NCBI RefSeq assembly: GCF_032362555.1
Contig: NC_083512.1
Coordinates: forward strand, 5,072,001-5,136,000
DNA length: 64,000 nucleotides
Direction of reading: 5' to 3'
Source: Amyelois transitella
Lineage: Eukaryota > Arthropoda > Insecta > Lepidoptera > Pyralidae
Made by a program: the position numbers and the translations under genes
Shown: positions 24,843-37,349 of the stretch, one piece after another
Layout: the number at the start of each line of letters is the position of its first letter
Position numbering within the stretch: position 1 is the first letter of the stretch
The notes under the pieces: generated by a model
Databases searched by the model: none
What the model was told of the DNA's origin: nothing
The model's input: the letters and a program-made list of their open reading frames with translations, nothing else

Positions 24843-27800
24843 GGATATAGCTAAAGTTTTTTTCTGAATTTAAAATAAAAAAAGATAATTAAATTCTGTT
24901 TTCAATATTAAATTTGATATTTTCGTGCATGATGTTGATAAAAAACCGAGTAGATTTTTTTTATTTGAAATACAGAACCATAAAACATTGTTGATCTTAC
25001 TATTCTTACTTTAACATGTGTACCGCAATACTGGTATTGGAATGGAATAAAAAAGCATCACTAATTGTTTCCATCAAATATTCAGCGGATATGAAGAGAG
25101 CTAAAGAAAAAAGTATTTAATAATGGGCGGGTATTCTTTTATCGTTCAGGAGAAAATATTTCAAAGAATATCATGGTAATCGAAATTCAAAGATTAGGTA
25201 CGCAACTGAAATTTTACGGGCCGATGAGCACAAGTTTTTCGATGAAATGGTTTCCATTAATTCATACTTTTTTGACCGACGTTTGGTACTATTGATATAG
25301 GAAAAATGTGGTTTACGAAGTTATTCGGTGAAATTTGAAGATTTCTAATAATTTGCAGTTGAATGTTTATGTTTAATTAAGAGTGAGACCGCTATTGTCA
25401 TAACGTAGAAATATCCGCCGGTGTTATCTTAGTATACTATACAGGTGAATACAGGTTTATTGCTTTAGGAAATATTCGATTAGGATCGAGAATAAAAAAA
25501 AACATTTGTATAAAAATTTTTGCAATGTTTTTTATGGAAATCTACTCACTTCAATCGTTTAAATATGCTGTGAAAATATCCTGAATGAATAGAAATTCAG
25601 TTGTATAAGGCCATTATGTTAATATCTTGCATCTTTCTCTCTTCTACCTAGAATATTATCTCAATATGTCGACGTTTAGCTAGGTATCTGTCCAAGCCGT
25701 GAGCGTTCGCAAAGAAAACATCAAGCAGACAATACAAAACAAAAGAGAAAAATACGCACTTGACCATTCATTTCTATTTTTCTCTTCGTTGAAGCAAAAT
25801 ATCTGGTTTTCATAGCATCTTTGGTACTTACACTACTGAACTGGATTTTACGAGCGAAAAATGAGCAATGCAATTTACAATTAACTTTTATGTGGATTTT
25901 CATGTAGATTCAGTGAAAATGTGGTACAGATTTAAACCAGAAATTTTATTTAAAATTATTCGTTATTACAATTTGTGTTTAATCATCTAGGCAAATTATC
26001 TTTAATTGGTTTTATATTATAGGTTATAAATGACTGAGTTGGGTGGATAGTATAGTTTTAATAAATTTTTATCATAATAAAAAACAAATCAAATCACTGC
26101 ATTAAATATTGCATTAGAAGAGTAAAACCTACCTACCAACATAACAAAATGGAATTCCTTTTACTTTAAGAGGTGGGTTCTCATTCATAAATTATAGTCC
26201 TTTTGAGTGTTATTATTGTACCTTTGACGATAAGTAGTAGCTCGATAGATGTAAAAAAGTTGTTATCATTTCATCAAATAAAAATCTTAAATAATGAAAT
26301 TACGTTCATTTTACATGACGCACTTCAACGCCGCTCTGTCCGGAGGCCATCTCTTTTTTCAGGTATTTTCACAGAATTTAATTTATCGTTCGAACACCGC
26401 ACACCGCCGCTGGCACAGCGAACCCATTTGCATATTCATACGTATCGTCTATCGTCATATATTAAAATGCCTTTTACTAACATAAACGTCAATCTACGTG
26501 CAAAAACAACCAACACTCCTTTTATAATAGTGAAATATCGATAGGCGATTTGGCTAACACGGCCGGGAAGTACAAGCAACAAAAACACTGGAAACTTGTT
26601 TAGTGTAGTTAATTATTTACTATCTATAAATAGATTTTTTTCTAACTTTTCAACTGTGCTTTGTATTTGTATCCTTCCTACCTAACTGTTATTTATCCGA
26701 AAATGGTGCAACAAATCCTTCGAAATCGCATTAAAAAAATTCCATTAGGTAAAACTCGGGGCAAGCATGAATTATCACTTTTCTCACCGTTCCAAAGTTA
26801 GCGAGGCTAAAAGTTAACGTTCCGTATTCCTGAAAACAAATTCAGTCCGAGTGCCCGACAGCGGGATGTTACAAATTTAATTCGAATTCGCAAATTCCTA
26901 TGACTTGTTCAACTCAGAAAGAATTTTATAAAAACAAACTAGCTGTTTCCTGGATTATATTTAGATAAAAAATTCGGGAAAATTTGTTTTTCATTGACAT
27001 ATGTAGAATATCAGATTACTGTGTTTAATTTGTGCTGATGCACAATCAATCTTAAATGTGATTTGATTATTACATTCATACTAACCTACTACTATCAACC
27101 CGTATATAAATAAATTTAAATATAATATAAATGTAAATTTTAGGCATTTATGATATTACTGTAGTTTCATCCAAATGCGTGTAACGAATAACTAATACTA
27201 TACTAAACATTAATATATATTTAGAGTAGGTATATATTTTATATATTTATATCTTTAATGATATCACGGCAAATTCCAGCACAAAGTGTACATATGCATT
27301 ATAGTTAATAATATCGAAACCACCTTGAAACTAACGCTCTTTGCGGCGGATGCTTAGCATTTTTCTATAGTGGTTTCGAGGAGGTTAGAGCAAACTTCGT
27401 TATAGATGAATTTGCGTGGAAGTAAACAACATTGAGCTTGTTAGCTTTTTATTTCTTCGGTAATTGAATCTGCGGGCAGGCCAGCTCAGCCTGGGATATG
27501 AGTTACGTTATACTATAAGGGTTAATCGAAAATAGAATAAGATAATGTGGAAATCGGTAAAGAGATTTTTATAAACTGTAGTGTCATTTCAAGTCAAACA
27601 GTCGAAAATTATTCAAATAGCAAGTCCATTCAGAACTTCAGTAAATCAGTCCACTGCCTATGCTAGGAATGTTCTTTTTTGTTTTTTTTTGTGTGCATAT
27701 CTCTATTTATCGTATATACTATAAAAAGAAATATACCCAAATAAATTTTGTACCCGTTTAGTACTTAAAACGAATAATGTGAACTAATCCCCCGAACACC

Positions 27801-28494
27801 ATAATTGATTGCATTTCCAGTTAACGTAAACTCTGTTAATCGAATTGTTGCACCGTTTCACCAATTAGTTATTCCAAGTGCCCAATTCACACGTTCCCGA
27901 ACCCATCTGTTGCTGGCAATCGTGAATTTAAACGGTGTTAGAGGGCTTATGTACTTAGCAGTAAATTCACATTATTCCAGAACGATAAGTAGGTATTCTA
28001 TTATATCTGTCAAAAAAATTCAATGAGCTGATGTGATTATTTAGTTACTTACATGATTTTAGTACAGGATTTTACACCACGAAATACTTAAATGTTTTAA
28101 ATATAGTGTGTACAAGCTGCATTTCCCTTTCTGCATACATTGTTAAAGTTAGTCCAAGGAAAGGATTCTAAACTTGAGCTTCATTTTTACTTTTTTTACT
28201 ACTGAATCACAATGTGCACTTGGCGTCCGAACCCTTTCTAGTCTTTTGTCTCTTTCAATCCCTTAAAGGTTAGAATCGTGATATATGTATATGTATAAAG
28301 ACAAATCGTAACGTACTTAACTTATCTTTTACTAAATGTTGTATGCAAATAGTTATGACGCAGACGTCCGCTATCAGCACTGTGTTAAAACTCAACAAAG
28401 TTAATCAGTACCTTTTCGATTTGACGTAAAACAAAACACTCTCATACGAAATGTTCTCTCGATTTAACACCTAAACATTTTGTTTTGGGAGATA

Positions 28495-28650
28495 CTAGCT
28501 GTTGCCCGCGACTTCATTCGCCCTGAAATTTCACTGATAATCTCAATAAGTCAAGCCAAATACATACTCGTAGTAGCAATAGTTTTCGCGTTATGTGAGT
28601 ACAAACATACAAGGACACAAATTCTAAAATTTATATTTTTAGCGTTTGAT
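28495..28650 (-). mobile_element. Helitron 3' end
   Basis: Reverse reading ends ...GGGCGAATGAAGTCGCGGGC, then AACAG, then CTAG followed by T, a classic lepidopteran Helitron terminus. The interior has GTATGTTTGTACTCACATAA. The 5' terminus is not recognised, so the left limit is approximate. Confidence 0.65.
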
Positions 28651-28776
28651 ACTCTTAATCGATAATCCACAGACATCGGTCGTTTACTATCTAATAATAT
28701 GTTGGTGGTAGACTTTTACTTACTTAGTAAAAGTGAAAAGTGAGACAGCTTACTATAACGTAGTGTGAAGTAGTAA

Positions 28777-28862
28777 CAGCACACATTTTGTTTGTTGCAC
28801 AATTAGTAATCATCCAATTTGGTACGTGTTCCAGTGAAACTAGGTAGAATTTAAAATCTATT
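28777..28862 (+). repeat. Unknown dispersed repeat, short copy
   Basis: Carries AACAGCACACAT, TTGTTGCACAATTAG, and CCAATTTGGTACGTGTTCCA followed by GAAACTAGGTAGAA. All these blocks recur in the same order, with more sequence between them, at 28950-29716. I do not recognise the family. Confidence 0.55.
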
Positions 28863-28949
28863 TATGTTTTCAAATGTTTATTATGTTTCCTTATGGCTAT
28901 ACTAACATCATCATAAAAGTTCGAAACATCCAACAATACGGAGTCCGAA

Positions 28950-29716
28950 ATGGTAACAGCACACATCCATGTTTGCTGCACAATTAGCAAAGACAACAAG
29001 AACAGACTAGCGCCATTCACTGCACATTGCAGCGATTTCATCGGGAGCTAGTATCTCGTGTAGCCTCTAATACAACTAGGGATGCCAGGTTGTCATGCCT
29101 TATGGCCGGACAGCCCTGCGAGAGTAGCCTTGGGTGATAAGGCCGGACACTCAACATTGTACTGTACAGTCTTTTTAAAGTATTCATACCTTGGGTTGAC
29201 AGAAAATGATTGACATTATTGACACTTAATATTTACAGTAAATAATTGATTGTTTAGAATGCTCGCGATGGTTGATGGTTGTGTACTAAATAGTAGAGTC
29301 GCGTCGTGTATAAATGCTGATACAAGCAAATGTACGTGTAGGTATACGCTGTTAATTGCAATGTTGAGAATTTTTCGTTTTTTGAGACAAACGAAATGCT
29401 TGTTTTTGTCGCCTAAAAGGTGACAGTAAAAGCTTATTCCATTTGAAAGTCTTCTTAGATCGAAAATTCGCCGTCTGCAATGTACGCCATTAAGCGCGCA
29501 ATACGCGCGTGAATCTTTATTTACAAAATAGAAACTCTAACAAACCCCGAACACCACAAACGTTGGCCGGACAGGGAATCAAAAAGCCTAGTCTGCCTGG
29601 CAACCCTAAATATAGCAAGCAGCTGCGCAAGCTGATAGAAGGACGTTATGGTTTCACTCAGCAACTATCCAATTTTGTACGTGTCCCGGTGCAACTAGGT
29701 GAAATTGAAAACCTAT
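28950..29716 (+). repeat. Unknown dispersed repeat, longer copy interrupted by a MITE
   Basis: Shares AACAGCACACAT, TTGCTGCACAATTAG and CCAATTTTGTACGTGTCCCG with the copy 170 bp upstream. Here the blocks are separated by about 75 bp of extra repeat and the MITE at 29077-29608. I see no coding potential. Confidence 0.5.
29077..29608. mobile_element. hAT-like MITE, 532 bp, older copy
   Basis: The ends are TAGGGATGCCAG and the inverse of CTGGCAACCCTA, one mismatch apart. The flanking 8-mers AATACAAC and AATATAGC agree at 6 of 8 positions, as for an aged 8-bp target duplication. GGCCGGACA blocks lie near both ends. No transposase is visible. It sits in a copy of the unknown repeat at 28950-29716. 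Confidence 0.68.
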
Positions 29717-30978
29717 AATATGCTTTAAGCGAATTTTTAAATAGGCCTACATGATATTCGATATATAAAGCACAAAAGCGTCAAAATTAAATGTACTGCC
29801 AATGGAAACTTTTCGCTTTTTAGATAATTTTTATCCGCCTATTGGAAAACTAGCCCACTAACTTTGTTAGTGAAGAAATGTTCTGTTTTCTCTTTAATAT
29901 ATCTAGAACCTATATTTTGCTTTGGAAAGTCGATAAGAAATAAAGAATCTAGAAAAAATATATTACTGTACCGTGTATCGTTCCTTATTGTTAGAAGAGA
30001 AAATAAATGGACATAATTATTTTCATATAAAGTTTATACACAGGCATAAGTGATCTATGTCAATATTTAAAAATTATAGGGGGGTCGAAAATAGCCTGAA
30101 TTGCTTCGAGAAAAGGATGGTACGGCCGTGCCGCTTTTTTTGCTCGACTTGGCGGGGGCACTGCCGTGTCCCCAGATTATTACATCAAATATTCAAATAG
30201 ATAGATATACTCAATATACTTATTATTTTTTTAATATATAAGTATATAAAGTGTGAAGTTATCAAACATGTAAGTAAATAGGTGGAAATTAGTTTTCTTT
30301 TTTAATACTTTCATCTTCATCAGTGTATTATAGCTCATAGTGCTAATTACTTGACCGCCATGTTAATTGTATGACTTCGCTTTGACACTAGATAAAAATT
30401 TAAGAATCTATTTCTCTATTTGACCTACTTTCAGATTATGTAAATAAATTAAACCAAGATATCATGAGATAACAAATTTGAATATATTAATAGAATTACA
30501 ACAGTCTTCGTGAATATTTATGTCGTATACCTACTTATAAAGGTCTTATATATATTCCAACTCACAGTTTGTTGCACAAAATATATTTCAAGTAGGCTAA
30601 GTAAACCAAAGTATTTACATTATTCACAACTCAATAAGCATATTTTGTTTGGCCAATATATTAAGGTACTATACAAACTAAATGTTTTCAGAATTTATAA
30701 CAAGTTACGTGAAACATTTACGTAGAGTCTGAAACTTTCCGGTTCAAGAGTTCAGAAAATACGGATAGCAGTGCGCGACTCATCAAGTGTAGTTTAGTTA
30801 ATTGTGTACTCAATTGTTTTATGCCAGTCATGGAAACTGCACAACTTAAGCTTACCTTATTAACTTATGATTTCAATATTTTTACACTCGAGTAACCTGA
30901 ATTGAGGCACTCAGTCATTCATATGCATGCTGCCGCTTCTGTTATAAGATTCCGCCTAGAAGCCATATCTCACCATAT

Positions 30979-31795
30979 TTGAATGCAGCCTTGACACTGA
31001 ATATGACTTCAAGGAGGCACTTGCATTTGGCGTCTCTCCTGTTCGACGTGATAAATTTTAAAAAACCCGCCTATCTATTTTCAAAGTTAAGGATATCCGC
31101 TTTCCATGAAAGGTATGGAACTAGAAGGACACGTGGAATATTAGCAGGCTTTTACCATAGAACAGCAGCATTTGCAGGCAGCTTCCGTTATCTAGCAACC
31201 AAGTGCTGGAACAATATCCCTCCACCTATAAGAAATTTGCGTTCCAAATACTCTTTCAAAAAACATCTGAAAGACACATTATTGTCCAAGCAAAAGGCTG
31301 GTATACCGCACGGTTGGTCGATAACGGATTTTGTCATATAATTATAATATTTGTATTTCACAATTATTTAACTTAATACCTTACGTCACAATTGTTCATA
31401 GTTCATGTACGATATTTATATCTTTAATATACATGATTTTCTATTTACTGTTTATTTATATTACGTATAATATGCACAAATATGAATATTTATATGTAAC
31501 TGACACAGGATTGTACGTACGTAAAGCTGTGCTGTTGATTCTTAGAACCTAGTAGTTGCGTGGAAATACCGAGTCGGTCAACCGGGTCATAGCTGAAAAC
31601 CAGTGCTTTGCTTATCCCGAGCAAAGAAATCCGCTGAGCTTATGACCTTTTTGAATTGCTGCGGCGTACACCTGCTTAGAGTTAAGTTATATATTTTTTT
31701 TTTTAAATTATTTTATGTTGTATTTGAGAAGCTTGTGTACGTTGAGTTATTTAAATAAAAATTTAAATAAATAAATAATAAAATAAATCATATCA
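30979..31795 (+). pseudogene. LINE 3' end: reverse-transcriptase C-terminus and 3' tail
   Basis: A frame to 31341 ends with a segment (FYHRTAAFAGSFRYLATKCW, then NNIPPPIRN, then a basic SFKKHLKDTL) typical of the C-terminal region of non-LTR retrotransposon polymerases. Upstream motifs are absent, so the copy is 5'-truncated, as is usual for LINEs. Non-coding sequence to about 31795 ends in AATAAAATTTAAATAAATAA-type tail repeats, consistent with the LINE 3' UTR. Confidence 0.65.
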
Positions 31796-33284
31796 GCACT
31801 GGCCAAGAAGTTTTCAGTTTTCTGGCAAGGTTCAAGCAACATATTTAAACTGTATCAAAAACAATATGCAATCGGAAAATATAAATCCTTTGTGGGAGGA
31901 ATATAGGATGATCAGCAATGATATGTTTTTGCAAGCGTTACTTTTTTTAACACCGCAAAATAAAAAGTTAGTATAGCATACTCGTAGGTAAAGCGAAACA
32001 TTAAACTTCAAAGTAGGATTGGCCTTTCCGAGCAATACGCACTGGTGCCGCGAAGATAAAAAAAAATCGAAGTCTCAGTACCTACAAAGCACTATTTAGT
32101 ACAGTTTGACCCGAGAGAGCCTTAGAACTTAAGGTCAAGTAAGCGTCTAATAGGAATTTGCCGTGACATAATGGGATAGTAAATAATGCAAGTGCTATTA
32201 TGAGTTTCCCCTAGCATATGAATCTTGTACGCGAAACTTGAAACTAGGCAGTTAGAGTTGTGACGACCCTGACGAGGGTAGACAGCGCCCCCGAAGGATT
32301 CACAGAGCGAAGGCTGCATAATGTGTCCGTGTGTCACCCTACCGAATAGGAGTACGTTCAAAATGGCTTTTCAGCTGAAAAGAAGAATATGTTACAGTTG
32401 TCTGTTCTTGTTGTTCTGTTACAATTTTTATTATTTCCGGTATACGTACTTTTGAATTTTTACTAAAACTCCAAGATAATTACCGAACGTATGTATGTAT
32501 AAATATGTTTTCTCTTAGTTTTGAAAGGTTTTTATGGAACCTTCAAAAGATGAGAGTGTGTAACTTGTTTATATAAATTTTATGTAATACCTAGTCGAAC
32601 CAAAACATGTTAAGAGAGCTGACAAATGTGGTCATTTATATCTATATATTCCTACCTTTATTTTCTTCTATTAAGGTTCTACAGCCCTGAATGGTCTAAT
32701 CGAATTAAGTAGGTACTCCAGAAAATATTAAAATGTACTCCTTATTTATATGTTGGGAAAGAGTACTTAACAGCAGCAAAAATTTAAAATATATATGTGA
32801 ATACAGTGAATAAATTTACAAAAATACTCGCACCTTTATGGGTTAATCTCTCACATTTGATACACTTCCGTTAATTCCATCCTTTTAGCGGGAATCTATA
32901 ATTGCGGGCTTTTGTTTATTTGAGTTTTCATTTTCAACTGCTCCGAAAACAGGTATAACACGTCGATGTTATAACATATAAGTATACAGAAATACTTTGA
33001 TTTTTAAACACAATAAAATAGAACAATCAGAGAAATCGCAAAGTTAATAAATTCAAATACCGAAAGTGTAGTTTTAAAAAAAGCCAATATAACTAATATT
33101 GAACGTTGTTATAACAAACAACACTGAATCCCCACTGGAAGACGTCCAGCAAATCCAAGGCTCTTGCTAAACGTTCCCAGGCTCCAACAATATATGTATA
33201 GTACAGACGTGTGTGTTTCAGCTGCTACAAAATAAAATCGATTATCTACATAAATTTTTAATAATTAGATAATAACTAACTTAA

Positions 33285-33434
33285 CCACAAATCCGAATGA
33301 AAGAGTGAAGATTAATGTTTGTTACTCTTTCACGCAAAATTTGATGACATTAAATACATGATAAGAATATAACCTGATGTTATAAAAATTTTACCGGAAA
33401 TATTCACGGGAGCGAAGCCCCAGGGCGCAGCTAG
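33285..33434 (+). mobile_element. Helitron 3' end
   Basis: Ends CACGGGAGCGAAGCCCC then AGGGCGCAG then CTAG and host T. Upstream text with TGTTTGTTACTCTTTCACGC fits the family interior. The 5' limit is approximate. Confidence 0.65.
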
Positions 33435-34149
33435 TGCATTATAAAAATTGAATTGGAATTTATATGGAAATAAAAAGTACAAAACCCGACAACAGACCTT
33501 CCTGTTAACTGTGTAAGTCAAACGTTAGACGCTTAAAAGAGACAATTTATTGGGGTACCACATAAATCTCCTTTTTGCTGGCATGATAAAGATTACCCGA
33601 CGAAATAGTGGAGCCTTTTCGCAAATCGGGTTGTGTTGACAGTACCTACGTAAGATTACTATGAGTTTCCCTGCGTACAAGCGCTAGCGACAATAGTTAA
33701 ATATTTGTATGAAAATCTGTCGTAGTAGTCAAGATAAACATTCCAATGTTTTAAACAATTTTACTTTATTTAAGCTTATTGGGAATTTATGTAGCTTTTT
33801 CTTAAATTTTGGTATATTTTGATCGGACTTTACCCATTAGAGATGCTTTGTAGAATCCCAACAGTTATTTCATCATAGTCGCTAGCGACTATACTGCGTG
33901 AAAACCCAAGGTTATACTGTTCTGTCGTATCGTATTCTCGCTCCAAGAACTAGTTCTACTTGATAGCAAATTGGATTTTTTATAAAGACGCCCGCCATCT
34001 CTAGTTTAGTCTCGATGAAAGCCACTCGGGGCCCAAACGAATAGAGCCTTTTGCGAGTACACATTCAATATGCTGATAGAAAGACTGCGAATACTTATTA
34101 GCAGTCAACAATCAATATTAGTATTAACACCAAGAGGAAGGTTTAAATA

Positions 34150-34202
34150 AAAATGGTCGGTTTATATGAAAGCTATCTGCTTTCATATTAACCGACCATT
34201 TT
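34150..34202. repeat. 24-bp-stem hairpin
   Basis: The arms start AAAATGGTCGGT and end ACCGACCATTTT, with one mismatch in 24 and a 5-nt loop. Not part of a repeat family I recognise. Confidence 0.9.
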
Positions 34203-34478
34203 TTGAACTTGATAATACTTTAATTCTTATAAATAGTAGTTTTTATTAAATTTATAATACCATTTTTATGTCTCGTTATTCAGAATGACGTCAATGGATT
34301 ATTTAAGTTAAGGTGTTTATTGAGATTTAATTAATTATTTGATTAGTGATTTATTCCCATACACCTTAGAACATCATAACATCCACATACTTACTTAAGG
34401 ATTTATTTGATATTACATGGATATGTTGATGATGTTGAATCATAGAAATTAAAAATATCTACGAAATTACATACTCGT

Positions 34479-34581
34479 ACATACATATGGTCACGTCTAT
34501 ATCCCTTGCGGGGCAGACAGAGCCAACAGTCTTGAAAAGATTGAATAGCCACGTTCAGCTATTTGGCTTAATGATAGAATT
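34479..34581 (+). repeat. Lepidopteran dispersed repeat with (CATA)n edge
   Basis: Close copy of the 1915-2108 repeat from CATACATATGGTCACG through GCTTAATGATAGAATTA. The second half is missing. Confidence 0.75.
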
Positions 34582-35689
34582 ACAAAAGTATATCAATGTT
34601 TTTTTTCTGATTTCAAAGATCAAAATAAAAAAATAAAGACCATAGTATCTCCACAAACTTTTAATTTTGTTACGGCAACCTATCATCAAATCTTGCAGAT
34701 CACAATTACAAGGAAATGAATTGATATGTATTTAAAGGAAATTACATTATATTCGTAAAGAAGATAGGTACTTAATATTCAAAAGCATAGCTACATTTAA
34801 CACTAAAACCTACTTAGCAAATCAATGATCATATTTACATTTAATAACTTAATTTTGAATTACTTTAGTATACGAGTAAGAAGTACCTAACCACTTATTA
34901 ATTAGAAAACCATTTCGTAAATACGTTACATCCATTTCCATGGTCACATCATTTATGTCACTCACTGTCATTGTGTCATCAAACAGGAAATGTAGATATT
35001 TTAATATATTGAGACATGGACCTAATATGTATTGAGAAGTATGAAAATTTTAAATTTTATTTGACATAAATGAAATTTTCGTTTTGGTAAAAAAAATCAT
35101 AATCTTTTTGTTCTCTACATAAAATTTTTAAAAATTATAATAGTAGAAGCGTCCTAGTGACTAGGTACTTATATCTAACAATTTTCTTCAAGGAGTAAGT
35201 TAATTTGTAGACAGGTATTAATTGAATAACCAGTTCATCAAATAGAACTGATTGGCAGAACCTTTCAAAAGATAGAAAAATTATGTAATGACTTTCATGT
35301 CTCTGATAAAGTCGAAGGTAGTAACGTCATCGCAAAATGTCATCTTGCCATTAATATGCGCGACATTTGCTGTCAATATCTAATTAGTATTCATTACAAC
35401 GAACCTAATATAGGTTTATATACGTAATGTTAAGATTTCAATTGTTCGAATTACATAAATTGGGAATGATCACATCATATACACGAACTTTATATTGATG
35501 GGTTGACTAGCCAATTGTCACTTCATTTACGTTACCGCGTATTTACACATTTAGCAACAGTACTCATTAAGTAGAGTGCCGAAATATCGAATAATAAAAG
35601 TCCCGCAGTAGACAATATAAATCAATATAAAACTGTGAATTGTATTCACGGAATTGGTGGGAAAAATCTAATAAATAAAAATTAGTTTA

Positions 35690-36499
35690 TCACTCTTTGA
35701 CTTCACCTACTAGTTCAGGACCACTTCGATGTTCTTTTTTTTTCAACCACACATATTTGTAGAATACTGCTGGCAATATACCGCCGACCATGGGTCCTAC
35801 CCAATAAGCCCAATGGGCGTCCCACCTTCCAGTCCACAATGCTGGGCCCAAAGTCCTTGCTGGATTCATACTTGCTCCAGTTAAAGGCCCTCCGGCAAGA
35901 GATAGTACTACTACTGTAAGACCAAATTTGATAGCTGCAGAGTCCTGGTTCTTAGAAAAATGAGGATCCCACAATGCACAGTTAATTAATGAAAGTGCAG
36001 CAGATAATATTACTTCAACCCCCAAAGTCTGATACTGGTTGAGATTTGGATGCGGCAGCGTTAAGCAAATTTCATTTTCAACCATGTCATAAGAAGATAT
36101 TGTGATCAGAATGCCATATCCAACTATAGATCCGAGACACTCGACTATTATGTAAGCAATTGTCACTGAAAACGAAATTTTCCCGAAAATCCAAGCAATT
36201 ATTGCAACGAACGGGTTCATGTACGCGCCTGACAAGTGTCCGAAAATCTGGACGTTAGCCATGACTGTCAGACCAAATCCAAAAGGCGCATACATCGGAG
36301 GCTGTACTTCAAATCCATCTAGGGGTATGCAGGACATACATCCAAATATAATCAAAAATATCATGGCTACAAACTCCGCTATTATAGCTCGCCATTGTAA
36401 ACTGCACCAAGTAGCTATTGTTTTCAATAAAGATGGAGATTTGGAAGGTATATTTTCAGCTACGTGCACAGCGATGGATCGAGTAGGTGACACTGTCAT
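35690..36499 (-). CDS. Aquaporin of the entomoglyceroporin type (269 aa, intronless)
   Basis: Membrane channel for water and probably glycerol or other small solutes. Six membrane segments lie at about residues 37-57, 70-88, 106-132, 160-177, 188-203 and 229-250. The first pore box is N95-P96-F97 instead of NPA. The second is N212-P213-A214 followed by R215. By position, the selectivity filter is F75, S200, A209, R215. The usual His of water-selective channels is thus Ser, the change that defines insect glycerol-conducting Eglp channels. The reading frame is complete in one exon, from a start shared with its paralogue (both begin MTV and have RSI within ten residues) to a charged tail. The paralogue lies 7.2 kb away on the same strand at 43725-44555. 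Eglp assignment is inference from the filter residue. Confidence 0.9.
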   Translation of the reverse strand: MTVSPTRSIAVHVAENIPSKSPSLLKTIATWCSLQWRAIIAEFVAMIFLIIFGCMSCIPLDGFEVQPPMYAPFGFGLTVMANVQIFGHLSGAYMNPFVAIIAWIFGKISFSVTIAYIIVECLGSIVGYGILITISSYDMVENEICLTLPHPNLNQYQTLGVEVILSAALSLINCALWDPHFSKNQDSAAIKFGLTVVVLSLAGGPLTGASMNPARTLGPALWTGRWDAHWAYWVGPMVGGILPAVFYKYVWLKKKEHRSGPELVGEVKE

Positions 36500-37171
36500 C
36501 CTGGCTGATAATTTTACACAATTTTATTTAAATTAAAAGCACACACCTTTCACTGTTTATGAATCACTTTCACATGGTTTTGTTTACTACAAAGGTCATT
36601 GTCTTAAACTGTAAATCATTATTTTATGACGTATATTTTTACGATTGGACCGTTCTGTGGACGTGTCTGTGCTGCGACGAGCACAACCTTAATGTTGACA
36701 TAAAGATATTCAACAGTAAACCCCACTGCCGAGTTTATTACACGAAATAAGATATAACAGTAATTCTCTTTGATATGGAGTGTTATCAAGTTTAGGCATG
36801 ATATTGAGCGTTCTTTATGTGAGCATGGTTGCATTACACTGAAATAAATATACTTAATTTACAGGGAAATAATATTTTTGTATCATTATTTCATACAAAA
36901 GATTCCCTTAGAAAGGAATTCTTTTAAAGTCATTTCAATCGACCGAACATTGGAAGGGACCTTTTTCTTGATAATAGTCTAGTTTTTTTGTAATATTTTG
37001 TACAACTAGTAGGAGGAATTATTATTATAAACTACAACAAATTATCTGCAGATAACACAAATGTTATACTTATCTTTACATTCTTAATTTTATAATGGGA
37101 TCCTACTATTTAACTTAGATAAAAATTTCAATTATTTATTCATGTATTCTTTATATTCCATTACATCATAA

Positions 37172-37349
37172 TCTTATATGTATATAAAATTCTCCCGTAC
37201 TCCTCCGAAACGGCTTGACAGATTCTCATGAAATTTTGTGAGCATATTGAGTAGGTCTAAGAATCGGCCAACATCTATTTTTCATACCCTTGGTGGGTAT
37301 GAAAAATTGATGTCGGCCGATTAAGTTGGCCGAAAATAACGACAGCTAG
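37172..37349 (+). mobile_element. Short Helitron-like element with a large internal hairpin
   Basis: Begins TCTTATATGTATATAAAATT after a host A and ends GACAGCTAG before a host T. It contains CCGAAACGGCTTGACAGATT and a 61-nt inverted repeat at 37262-37322. No coding sequence. Confidence 0.65.
37262..37322. repeat. 28-bp-stem hairpin inside a Helitron-like element
   Basis: The arms AATCGGCC...CATACCC and GGGTATG...GGCCGATT pair with three mismatches around a 5-nt loop. Confidence 0.88.

Larger units (their letters stand above)
18159..35689. other. Gene-poor stretch of decayed repeats
   Basis: No host gene is recognised over about 17.5 kb. Identified content: SINE piece 20010-20135, LINE reverse-transcriptase scrap 20954-20995, (CT)n run 23512-23537, dispersed repeat 23965-24095, SINE 24617-24842, Helitron end 28495-28650, a duplicated unknown repeat at 28777-29716 with a hAT-like MITE inside, LINE 3' end 30979-31795, Helitron end 33285-33434, hairpin 34150-34202 and dispersed repeat 34479-34581. 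Open frames of 60-113 codons here (for example 26203-26544 and 22906-23244) show no domain, signal or codon pattern that I trust. Confidence 0.6.

Noticed and set aside
26203..26544. 113-codon + strand frame
   Set aside because: No domain, signal peptide or splice context, mixed composition, and it sits amid repeats. A chance frame is more likely.
36219..36536. 105-codon + strand frame
   Set aside because: Antisense shadow of the left aquaporin.
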